Shown here: piece after piece, positions 1 through 11,100 of the stretch
Position numbering within the stretch: position 1 is the stretch's first letter
How the letters are laid out: every line of letters begins with the position of its first letter
DNA from: Mikania micrantha
Lineage: Eukaryota; Streptophyta; Magnoliopsida; Asterales; Asteraceae
Direction of reading: 5' to 3'
NCBI GenBank assembly: GCA_009363875.1
Contig: CM018692.1
Coordinates: 91,788,137-91,852,136, forward strand
DNA: 64,000 nucleotides
Position numbers and translations under genes: made by a program
Notes under the pieces: model-generated
Told to the model about the DNA's origin: nothing
The model's database searches: none
Seen by the model: the letters and a program-made list of their open reading frames with translations, nothing else

Positions 1-840
1 AGATAAAATATTACTTATATATATATATATTAATTTATAAATTTGGTTTACGCAGAATTGATTTGATATTTATTAATTTAATTTCTTTGTTTTGAATTTT
101 AAAATTGATTTTTGATTTATTTATTTTGTACGAATAGAATTGGTTTATAATTTTAATTAGGATATTTATATATTTATCCTTCTTAACTTACAAAATACAT
201 ATTTGTCAAATCAAGCTTTAAGAACATTGTATATTATATATTGAAAATTTGTACCTTAAGGAAATATGTAATTGTTTTAAAGTTATGACAAAGAAAAATG
301 TAATTCTCCCTCATAACTAAATCTATGTGTATTTATGTATGGGATAACAAAAGACACAAACAATATATGTCAATTAATTATTAATTATTATGTAGATGAA
401 AAATCTTGTATTTATTTATTTTTTCTTGAAATTTTAATTTTTTTAGAGAAATAAGATAAATTTTATTGGTGTTTTAAAGTGAAAGTGTATTTATTTATAC
501 TAAATGAAGTAGAGTAGATAAGGTTTAAGTTCTAGTAAAAAAAGGATTAATTGATGAGAAGTGTGAGAAGGATTATGGGCTTGACAAGTGACATATATCT
601 AATTTTTTGAAAAGAATATTTTGGTCATTGTGTTTAATGTTTCAAGTGATTGTGTAATATATCTACATTGTTGTATTTTATTCTTATATCATAGTGTGTT
701 ATTTTGTTATTAATTTTATGCATTAGATAAATTGTTGTGATTTATTTTTTTGGGTTTATGAATTAAAAGTACATAATTATGTTATTTAACCATTTTGTTT
801 ATAAATTCATAATTTTAAAAAAATAAATTATCTTAAATTT
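1..840. other. AT-rich intergenic DNA
   Basis: No credible coding region is seen on either strand. The stretch is AT-rich with short TA runs near position 20. A diverged copy of the 40-bp unit found further on can be read near 640-690, so that minisatellite may once have been longer. Confidence 0.6.
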
Positions 841-1150
841 TTGGAAAATACATATGGGTCATTGTATTTTATGTTTAGGTTATTGTGTGATATATTCATC
901 ATTGTGTTTTCTGTTGAGGAGTTTGTGTAATATGCTCCTTGTTGTGTTTTGCGTTCAAGTCATTGTGTAATATACTTCTCGTTGTGTTTTACGTTCAGGT
1001 CATTGTGTAATATATTCATCCTTGTGTTTTAAGTTCATGTTATTGTGTAATATACTCATCATTGTGTTTACGTTAATGTCATTATGTAATATACTCATCA
1101 TTGTGTTTTACGCTCATGTTATTGTGTTATATGCACTGTGTTATACGTTT
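841..1150. repeat. 40-bp tandem minisatellite, about seven copies
   Basis: The core ATTGTGTAATATACTCATC recurs at about 881, 921, 961, 1001, 1041, 1080 and 1120, a nearly constant 40-base step, followed in each unit by a variant of ATTGTGTTTTACGTTCA. Copies differ by a few bases, so the array is not recent. The units are contiguous with no unique spacers, and no protein is encoded. Confidence 0.8.
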
Positions 1151-2079
1151 TAACTTATTTCATGTTTTTTTGTTATTGTTTTCTATATATTAAATAAATT
1201 TATTATTTTTTATGTTTTCCATATTAGAAGTACGCAATTGTATTATTTCAACATTTTATTTTTCAAAACTTCTTATTTTAGTAACAAATATTTCATGTTA
1301 TTGTATCATATATATTCATTATTATGTTTTATGTTTTTAGTTATTTGATTTTATCTTATCATTGTTTTTTATGTGTTAAAATTTTTTGTTGTTTTATCAC
1401 TATGATTTACATATAAAAAGTACGTGATAGTGTTGTTTCATTATTATTAATTTTAAACCTCGTCATTTTAAAGGAAAATAGCAAGACACAATGACGAACA
1501 ATAAAAATAATGACAAACAAAAAGACACAATAACAAGAAAAAAAAGATACAACGACGCCTTACATATATACAAAGTGAAGGAAAACGTAATTTTTTTTTA
1601 TTTTTTATGTAACAATAATATACTTGTTTTTAGAGAAAAAAAAACGTTCTTTTTTTGGTGTAATTTTAAAAAAAAAATAACATTGTATATAAAAGACATG
1701 ATGAAAAATCAACAAAAATGTATATGACTAAATACTATTTCACTAATTTTTTAATACAATTTTGATCCCAATTATTAAATTATATATTTAATGTCTCATA
1801 ATCACTCTCATACTTCTCACTAATTTATATATTTTTACTATAAACTCACCTTAATAGATGATATATATTACATGCATTCATGCAATTTTAAAACCTTAAA
1901 AAAAGTCTAAAAGCAAAACCATTCCGACGGAATCTAAAAAAAAGAAAAAAAAAAAAACTTCGCCCATAAGAAAGGTGTGAGAAAAGACAAAGACCCCCAA
2001 GACTCAGAGTTGACGAAGACGATGAACGTTACTTTCCCTCTCTTCTTCCACACCACTGTCTTCCCTCTTAAGTCTTAAC
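1151..2079. other. Upstream region of the ATPase gene
   Basis: AT-rich DNA without a supported gene. The short open frame at 1491-1727 is lysine- and phenylalanine-rich low-complexity sequence with no recognisable domain. From about 1920 the composition becomes richer in C and purine blocks, as expected for a promoter and leader. Confidence 0.5.
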
Positions 2080-2082
2080 CGT

Positions 2083-2091
2083 CTATTTATA
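2083..2091 (+). promoter_or_regulatory. Candidate TATA box of the ATPase gene
   Basis: CTATTTATA lies 89 bases upstream of the ATG at 2180, a normal distance for a plant TATA box with a leader of roughly 60 bases. It follows a pyrimidine-rich block. Position and sequence are the only support. Confidence 0.45.
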
Positions 2092-2179
2092 ACGCCATTC
2101 ATCCACCGATTTGCTTCATAAACCTAACCTGGAGTAATTCTTTCACGTACGTACAAACGAAGACGATTCGTGCATTGTA

Positions 2180-5100
2180 ATGGCGTCAACAACCACCGCG
2201 GCGAAGGAGCATGTGGCGGAGATACGGCGGACGAAGTTCTCAATTGGCGGAGAACCGAATCCGTTGACGGAGGATCTTCATCAGGCTGTGAAGAATCTCT
2301 CTGCTGAGCTTTACGCAAAGGATGTTCACTTTCTCATGGAACTGATTCAGGTATTTTGTTAATATTCATGGCGCTTGCTGCTTAATCAATCATTGTGGTT
2401 TGTTTTAACATGCTTTTTGGTTGAATAATTCGTCGCAGAATGCTGAAGACAACGAGTATCCGGAAGGAGCAGATCCGTCACTAGAGTTTGTCATTACTTC
2501 CAAGGACATAACAAACACCGGAGCTCCGGCGACTTTGTTAGTTTTTAACAACGAGAAAGGGTTTTCACGTAAAAACGTTGAGTCGATCTGCAGTGTAGGA
2601 CGGTCTACAAAGAAAGGCCTTCGTAAGCGTGGTTATATTGGCGAGAAAGGTACAATTTTTTTTTTTTTTTTTTTTAAATTGTTTAGTCGTTATTTGTTTA
2701 TGTATATCAGTGCTTGTGTTACTTCTCTGTCAATTGAACTGTGTACATCCCTGTATTTTAGTCTTGTAAGTTAATTCTACAGTGTGTTATATACTCTTGA
2801 TAGCTAAACCTATGTGATAAAAACTGATATTGAACTTGAATATGAACGGTCACATAAAAGAATAAACAATACAATAAACAAATCTGATGATAGGATCAGA
2901 TGTAAGATTAAGACTATTTACCTATAACGATCTAATCTATATAACTCAACAAGAGAACTCTGATGAAATATCAAACATCAGATCTACAAATGAATCAAAA
3001 ACACAAGATCTTAAAGAAGACAATCACAAGAGAACTCAGGAAAAAACCGATCATGAACTTGATTGAAGTTTTAGAGATTGAAACTTGTTCAACAATTTTT
3101 ACTTTAGCCCTCAACAACTCCAAGCTCAACAATCAACAACCTCCATTTTTTTAAGCAGGTATAGTTTAAATCAAATATTAACAACAAAACATTGAGAAAC
3201 TATAATCAAATATAATAGCAATTAAATTGATTAAAAGTAGTCTGAATCTACAAAACCCTTAAGAATAAAGTCATCCGACTATTTAAGACAAACACCCTTA
3301 CCTAGACAACCTTTGAGATAATGAGGCAATCTCAAAGCAACCTTTATATGGGAATTCAAAGGCTTGTGCATAAATTAACTCAAAGCATGTACTGCATACG
3401 AAATGTCTAGACGTGTCATGTCAAGTAAATTAACTTCACTATCCGCTGTTGATATTTAGTTATGTTTTTTAATTCAAAATCATCCTGGTATGACTTTTCT
3501 AGATCAGTTACAATCACATTCTGCTGAATAGGATTAAGAACTGGTTTACAACCCAACATTCCAAATTCTAGTTAACCTCCAAATTCAGTTAACCTTCGAG
3601 ATAGCGAGGCAATCTCAAGTTCAATCCCCACTAAGGCTGGTCTTCCTTGAAGGCCACCGACCTGATTGCTTGCAGCCGTGTTTTACGCGTTTCTTTTGGT
3701 TAGTCGGGTATTGGGTGGGACCCGTGCTAGGAATCAAAGAGGCGCAGCGGAAACCGATTAACTCATACAAGCACACGAAAACAAGAAAAACAGACATACA
3801 TAAGATATAACGTGGTTCGGTCGATGGACCTACGTCCCCGGGTTGCAACTAGGGATTCTTTATTGATTAGGTGTTAAAGATTACAATTACATGACAATGC
3901 TTAAATAGAAAAACAATTAGGTTAAACCCTATTGGGCCAGGATTAGGGCCGGCTGCACTAAACCTCCCAAAGGCCTACGAAACCTAACAATCTCCCATTC
4001 GGAGGCCTTGCGATAGAATCAAGCCCGGCATACAACATAAGCAATCCAGTCATCCAGTAAATCCAGTAATTTTCAATAACAAGTCTTCCAAGCCTCAATT
4101 CCCAAGAATAAGCTAAGACTTCATCATATCCAGACATATCTCCCTAGTGCAAACCGCCCCTCAATCATCAAGTACAAGAAGGGCCAGTTGTAGCTCCCCT
4201 GAGCTCCAACTCAGTCGTGACAAATCATGTCAACGACTTATCCTCTAGTCTTCAAAACCCAACGGCTCTTCGTAACTGTACCCGGAACACAACCCTTGCT
4301 TGTCACCGAATCCCCTGAATGGTTTAGACTTATGAACACGTTCAGCTAACATCTCCTTGGCTCCAAACTTCACGTTTGCAAAATGAACTCTCTTAGCACG
4401 AGATTTAGCGAACCATATTTTGTTTCGCTTAACCGGGAAGTCATACATCCCTCAACAGGTTCATCAACCAAATACAACGACCCATGCTTCATACAACGAG
4501 CAATCACGAGATTTCCTTTGACCGCCTTCCATTCATTTCTACCAAACCTTACTTGCATTCCCTATTTATCCAGCTGACCCACAGAAATCAATTTCCTATT
4601 CAGCCCCGGAATAAACCCTGACATTCTTCAGGTTTCATGTAGTTCCCAATGAAGTAACCAGATCAACATCCCCCATGCCCGTGACTTCAAGTAACTCGTC
4701 ATTTGCAAGTCGAATCTTCCCAAAATCTCCTTCTTTCAGATTTAGTATCGTTTCCCCGCTGTCCATGGCATGAAACGAAGCCCCTGAATCCATGACCCAA
4801 GAGTCTACATATCTTTTAGCGCTGCTTACCAAAGCATCATCATCATAAACGCCCTCAGCAGCGTTCACTTGCTTCGAAGTACCCGTGCATTGACTCTTAA
4901 CATGCCCTACTTCATTACAGCTCCAACACATCACAGTCTTTCGAGTCCTAGACGGACTCCCCAGACTCCCACTGCTTCTGTTATTCCCTCTTCCCCTACC
5001 AACATGTAGCATCTCAGAAGATGATCCTGCACTAGTACTCTTCCGGCGAACGTCTTCACCTAGCACAATATCACGGATCCCCTCAAATGTCATATCAGTG

Positions 5101-8100
5101 GTCCCAACAGAACTAGTAACAACAGTCACTGTCCCAGACCAACTATCAGGTAGTGAAGACAACAACAACACAACTTTTGTCTCATCATCAAACTTGATTC
5201 CCACATATGACAATCTGGACAGAATCGAATTCAGATTATTGATGTGAACTGTAACCGAGCTTCCTTTGTTCATTCTGGTCATGAACAACTCCCTCATCAA
5301 GAACACCTTGTTAGCAGCAGAAGGCTTCCCATACATATTCGACAGAGCTGACATCATTCCCCGAGCAGTAGTCTCATGCATGATGTTGAATGCAACGCTC
5401 CTCGTCAAAGCCAATGTAATAGCTCCTCTGGCTTTCTTGTCATTTGAGTTCCATGCAGACTCAGCAGCTGCATCCATCTTCTCTGGTTTATCCTCCAGCA
5501 CCATATCCAAATCCTTCTGACTGAGCAATGCCTCCATTTGCATTTTCCACCAGACGAAATCAGTTCCATTGAACTTCTCGATCTAAATCTTCCCCTTATC
5601 AGCCATTTGAACCCGGTAACAAGATAAACCCAACTGAAAATACCCAACACCTTCTTAATCAATAAATCCGGCGAATACTCCAACCAATCCCAATCAAATC
5701 TCAACTGATCAGAGAACCACGATCATTATCAGCTGCACCAGACCCGAAAACCCGCTGAAAATCGACAAAGACGACTCAAGGGTTCAATTTTGTAACCCTA
5801 ATCGTCTAATTCCAGTCAATAGTCACAGCAAACGCAATCCCAAACTCAGCAGCAACGATCCAAGGCTCAATTGAACCTAATCAGCCTCTGATCAAGAAAT
5901 TCAGACCAAACTTGTGTCAAAAAACAGGTTCAATCGACGAATCCAAGGCTGAAACAACCTAATCGCGAATCAGAACAACGAAATCAGCCTAAAACAGTCT
6001 CAATCAACGATTCCAAGGGTTTAAAACCCTAATCGCGAACAAAAAACCCCAAAACGGCCGGAAAATAGGGCGACGACGGCCAGCGGCGATCCGGCGGTGG
6101 CGGCGAACCCTAGCGGCAACGGCGACGGTACCTGAGGCGGCGATTGACGGCAGAGGAGGCGACTAACTCAAGGGTGAAAACCCTAATTCCTCTTTGACGG
6201 CTGTAATCAACGAACTCCAAGGGTTGGGAAAACCCTAATTCGTAATAGCAGACAAACGCCTCACCCTCTTTCTGATTTTCTTTTCTTTTTTCTTTTCAGC
6301 AACCGTCTCAGTGCGTTCGTATATTAATGATCAATGAGTCAAGCTCTCATGCCACTTGTTAGGAATCAAAGAGGCGCAGCGGAAACCGATTAACTCATAC
6401 ACGCACACGAAAGCAAAGAAAAACATACAGACACAATTAGGTTCGGTCGATGTGACCTACGTCCACAGGTTGCAACTAGGGATTCTTTATTGATTAGGTG
6501 TTAAAGATTACAATTACATGACAATGCTTAAATAGAAAAACAATTAGGTTAAACCCTAATGGGCCAAGATTAGGGCCAGCTGCCCTAAACCTCCCAAAGG
6601 CCTACGAAACCTAACAACCCGGGGGTTTACCATGTAAGTGGGTTCCCACGGTTATAAAAAATCAGTTATTCGGTGACAAGCACAATCAACTTTCATGACG
6701 CCTTTTAAATTTACAAATTTTATTAGAATATATATTAAAAAAACCTTCAAGTAAAAAAATATATACATCTTCATCTAACGAAATGCATTATTAACATCAA
6801 CTTGATACAAAGGCCATTTCCTTTGAACATCCAATGCTATAAGGCATCTAATAGTGACTGATTTAGCTATAGGTGAAAAGGTCTCATCAAAATCTTACCC
6901 TTTTCTTTGATTATATCTTTTTACGACTAACCTAGCTTTATATCTTTCTATTTCACCTTTTGCCCTATATTTTATCTTATAAACCCGACTACATCCTATA
7001 GTTTTTTTTCCTAATGGCAAATTAACTATATCACATGTATCATTTCTATTTAAAGCTTCAATTTCTAAATTCGTAGCTCCTATCAAATTTGAATCTTTAG
7101 AAGCTTCTCCGTAAGATTGTGGTTCTATACTTTTACTTGACACAGAAGTAAAAACCAAATTTCCAGATGACAGTTTTCCTAAATTTGTTATTTTCTCAAT
7201 ATCATATTTGACTTTGCCACTATTAGTAACAAACTCGCAATAACTTTTAGGAATAATTCCTATTCTAGATGATTTTTAGGATAACACAGAAGATGATTTC
7301 TATTAATCAAATAAACAACGGTTAAACACACACTCCGAAGACATATAAATTGGTAAACCTGATTGAAACAGTAGAGATCTTGCTACAATCAACAAGTGCC
7401 TATATTTTCTCTCAATCATACCATTTTGCTGAGGTGTATAATACACACAAGAGGTTTAATGAATAATACCATTATTATTAAAAAAAACTTTGTTACTCTT
7501 TTATTTACAGAGTATGTTCCATTGTCAGACTTTACACATTTAACATTTTTATTAAACTGAGTTTTTACAAAATTAACAAACATTTCAATGTGAGCAATAA
7601 CTTCAGCTTTAGACCTAAACACCTTAAAGGAACCCCATAGATCTAAGTGAATCAACTCTCCTATTTCCTTTGACACATGACTACTCAAAGGAAAAGGAAT
7701 TCTAGAGTCTAGACTGTTTAGGCTTTAGCCATGTGACAGATCTCACATAGCTCTGGTTCAGATCCTATTGTAATTCTAAAATCACCTTTTTTAGCGCATT
7801 AAGCACTTGATCAAGAGGCTGACCAATTCTGCTATGCCACAAACGTTTAATCACATTATTAGTAGTAGCAGTATAACAAGACTCAGTAGATTTACATTTT
7901 TTATTATCATAAACCATCTTTTTGTTCACCAATATGCTGCACTTATTTTGTGTTAAGTCCTGAAGGTATCAATTAAACTCATCAAAACATCTTAGTTCAT
8001 TATCCTTAGCCAAATTATAAACTGACCTTAACTTTACATAGTATTCAGGAACTAATAAATCTTCATGTAAAACCGAATTATCAATCTTTAAACTACCAAT

Positions 8101-11100
8101 TTTTCAATCTTTGAACTTGTGCCATTTGGATGTTTTACCGACATTCCTAGATTGTTAACATTTATACAATCAAACATGTTTGATTCTGACGAAGACGTGT
8201 GCTGATTAGCTCATGAATCTATGATCCAACCTTGTTTATCATTTATCATGAAGAAGTTTGAACAAAAAGTATAACCAAGTAATTTAAAATTACATGACAT
8301 GTTAGAACTTAGTGAAGCAGTCCCAGTTCCTGATCCCGCATCTGCTGACCCTTTATCACTAATTAAAGATTAATTTTGAAGCTTTAAAAACCTTTGGAAC
8401 TGGTTTGACTTCCTTTACTAAAACTTCTTTTCTTTTACTAGCAGAAGGATATTGAATAACTCATAACATCATTCAATAGCATGACCAGTTTTGTTATGAG
8501 TACACTTTCGCAAAGGTCCTTCTCTTTAATTATCAGAAGCATGTAAACCTTTTCACCAGATACTAATTCAAATGCAGCTTTAACAGATGGTAATGGGTCT
8601 TTCGTCAAAATAGTTGATCTAATAGGTTGACACACATCATATATACCCATTAAAAACCACTTTAGTTTAATTCGTTGATTAAAATCACATATATATCTGT
8701 AGAAGCATCACATACACAACTAGGCAAATTAGACAAAGCATCAGATTGTCTCCACATAGAATTAAGCTTATGATAATACTCAGAAATAGTTGACTCACTT
8801 TGAGAAAGGTACCTTTTTTTAAAATTGTTTTTGGTTATTTAGTCATTATTTGTTTATGTGCTTCAGTGCTTGTGTTAATTCTCTCTCAATTGAACTGTGC
8901 TCATCCCTGTATTTTAGTCTTATAGCTTAATTCTAAAGTGTGTTATAATGCTATTGTTAGCTAATTTTATGCCACACTGAATTCGTTGTATATGTGATCA
9001 TAGGTTGTGTTTGCCTGACTTTTTTTATGTGACTGCGTTTTACTCATATTTGTTAAATTCTGTTGACGTAAGCGAACATCAGTGTAGCTCTACAATAAAC
9101 TAAAATTTCTTATCATAGAAACCTGATTAACAAAACATATTTGACTCAACTAATAATTTGGAGGATTTTGGTTTTTGGCATTCTTAAAAATCATGATCAA
9201 AGTAAAGCTTCTTTCAAATATTATTAAATATTTTTTAATTATTATTTATGTAGAAAGTAATATTGTTGAGGATTTTGGTTTTAGCAGTCTTTTTAAAATT
9301 ATTAATATGATATAACTTTGAATTGGAACATATAGTTTAGTTTTTTTATTCTGTATTTCTAATATGTATTGTAATATAATATAGATACTGTGTTTCTGAT
9401 GCATGTTTACATTTTCATCAGGCATAGGTTTCAAGAGTGTATTTCTGATAACATCTCAGCCTTACATCTTTAGTAATGGCTATCAGATTAAGTTCAATGA
9501 AAAACCATGCCAACAGTGTAATGTTGGTTATATTGTTCCTGAATGGGTTGAGGAGAATCCAACTTTATCTGCCATTCAAAGTGTATATGGTTTGTCTACT
9601 TCTCTACCAACCACCACCCTTGTGTTACCCTTAAAGTCAGAGAAAGTCAAACCGTGAAAGATCAGCTTTCAAGCATCCACCCTGAAGTTCTCTTATTTCT
9701 TTCAAAGATCAAGCGTCTTTCAGTCAGGGAAGACAATAAGGATCCCAGACTAAACACTGTGAGTGCAATATCAATCTCCAGTGAGATAAACTTTGTTACT
9801 TTGAAAAGCATGGATGCCGAGTCCTACACGCTTCATCTTACTGCTGATGTTTCTGGCAATGAAGTTGATACAGAATGTGGCTATTACATGTGGAAGCAAA
9901 GGTTTCCTGTGAAGCAAGAAAATAAAGTTGAAGTTAGATCTGAAGTAGAGGAGTGGGTGATTACATTAGCTTTTCCAAATGGGAAAAGACTCAAAAGAGG
10001 TGCAAGCATGCCTGGCATCTATTCATTTTTACCAACCGAGACTGTGACAAATTTTCCGTTCATAATCCAAGCAGATTTTCTCTTGGCCTCATCAAGGGAA
10101 AATATCCTCTGGGACAACAAATGGAATCAGGGAATTCTTGACTGTGTACCTGCTGCTTTTTTAAACGCATTTACCTCATTGGTAAAGTCATCAGCAGCTG
10201 CTCCTGTTTCCAGCCTTCCTAATCTGTTTAGGTTCTTACCTGTCAAAGAATCCTCTCATATAAAACTGAATCATGTCCGGGATTCAATTAAGGAAAAAAT
10301 TATGAATGAGACTATTGTTCCATGTGAGTCACACATGGAGCAGAAGTTGTTTCGTAAACCCAATGAAGTTGGTAGGCTGAAGCCTGGATTTTGGAGCATA
10401 TTGAACACTGCGAGAAGCCAAGGTGTTAGTTTCTCCAACATTTCATCACATGGATCCTATATTCTTGCTTTTTCTTTTGATCAAGACAATTACAATTCCA
10501 TTCTGGAGTTTATGGAAATTCAAGCTATTGATAATGGATGGTATGCCAAATGCATTGCGGGGTCTAATCTTGTAAGGGCCGTCTCAGAGGAACTTTATAC
10601 GCAGCTTTTGGTGTTCATAGCAGAGAATTGGGTGTCCTCGTTTTACACTACTGACATCAAGAATATACCACTTTTAAAGTATGTTGGGTTGGATGGAAAA
10701 GTCAATTTGTTTAACATCAATGCATGTGCAAACAAGCTGCTTGCTGCTGATTCCAATCACATCTCCTGGTTGATTAACTGGAACACAGAGTTCCACTGTT
10801 TTACTGGTCAGTTTTTTCTGCCTGCTGTCACACAAGAAGCATTTAGATCATGTTTGAAGATGCATACTTTAAGAAAGTGGCTGATGGAGGAGGTGAAGGT
10901 TAAATTCGTCTGTATTAGTGAATATGCTGATCATATTATTCCTTCGGTCAAATGCAACCGCAAGCTTGCTGTTACTTATGCACATTTCCTCTATCACTCC
11001 TCAAAAAAGAGTTACTTGTGGGAGACACAAGTTGAAAAAATGTGTCGTGAAATGCCAATTGTTGACAACTATGGGCAAGTAACCATAAGCAGAAACGGGG

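Larger units (their letters stand above)
3725..6616 (-). mobile_element. Gag-only (TR-GAG-like) Ty1/Copia retrotransposon, complete ends
   Basis: Two direct LTRs of 265 and 260 bases bound a 2.4 kb interior, and both are flanked by the 5-base duplication ACCCG (3720-3724 and 6617-6621). LTR ends are TGTTAGG/CCTAACA, with TGCT in one copy. Read on the - strand, the interior encodes Gag with a zinc knuckle, the protease motif DSGAS and a degraded GAG-pre-integrase domain, then stops. Integrase, reverse transcriptase and RNase H are absent. That is the published layout of TR-GAG non-autonomous elements, which depend on an autonomous Copia relative. It sits in a SINE within the older Copia element. 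Confidence 0.88.
2815..8812 (-). mobile_element. Old degraded Ty1/Copia element in intron 2
   Basis: Fragments in the right Copia order are read on the - strand: gag and protease-like sequence (about 8812-8100), integrase pieces (7690-7400), the N-terminal part of the reverse transcriptase (7160-6780), then its C-terminal part (about 3570-3250), with possible 3' LTR sequence at 2815-3240. Frameshifts and stops are frequent and the element is clearly dead. A SINE and a younger gag-only Copia element interrupt the reverse transcriptase. The 5' LTR and gag start are absent: gag begins abruptly beside the second copy of the duplicated intron segment. Outer borders are approximate. Confidence 0.7.

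Noticed and set aside
841..1150. CRISPR-like regular repeats
   Set aside because: The units are contiguous without unique spacers, they diverge from each other, and the setting is a plant nuclear genome.
2650..8965. The two 160-base repeats as LTRs of the old Copia element
   Set aside because: One copy includes the end of exon 2 and the splice donor, both look like plain intron, and the inner copy abuts the middle of gag without a primer site.
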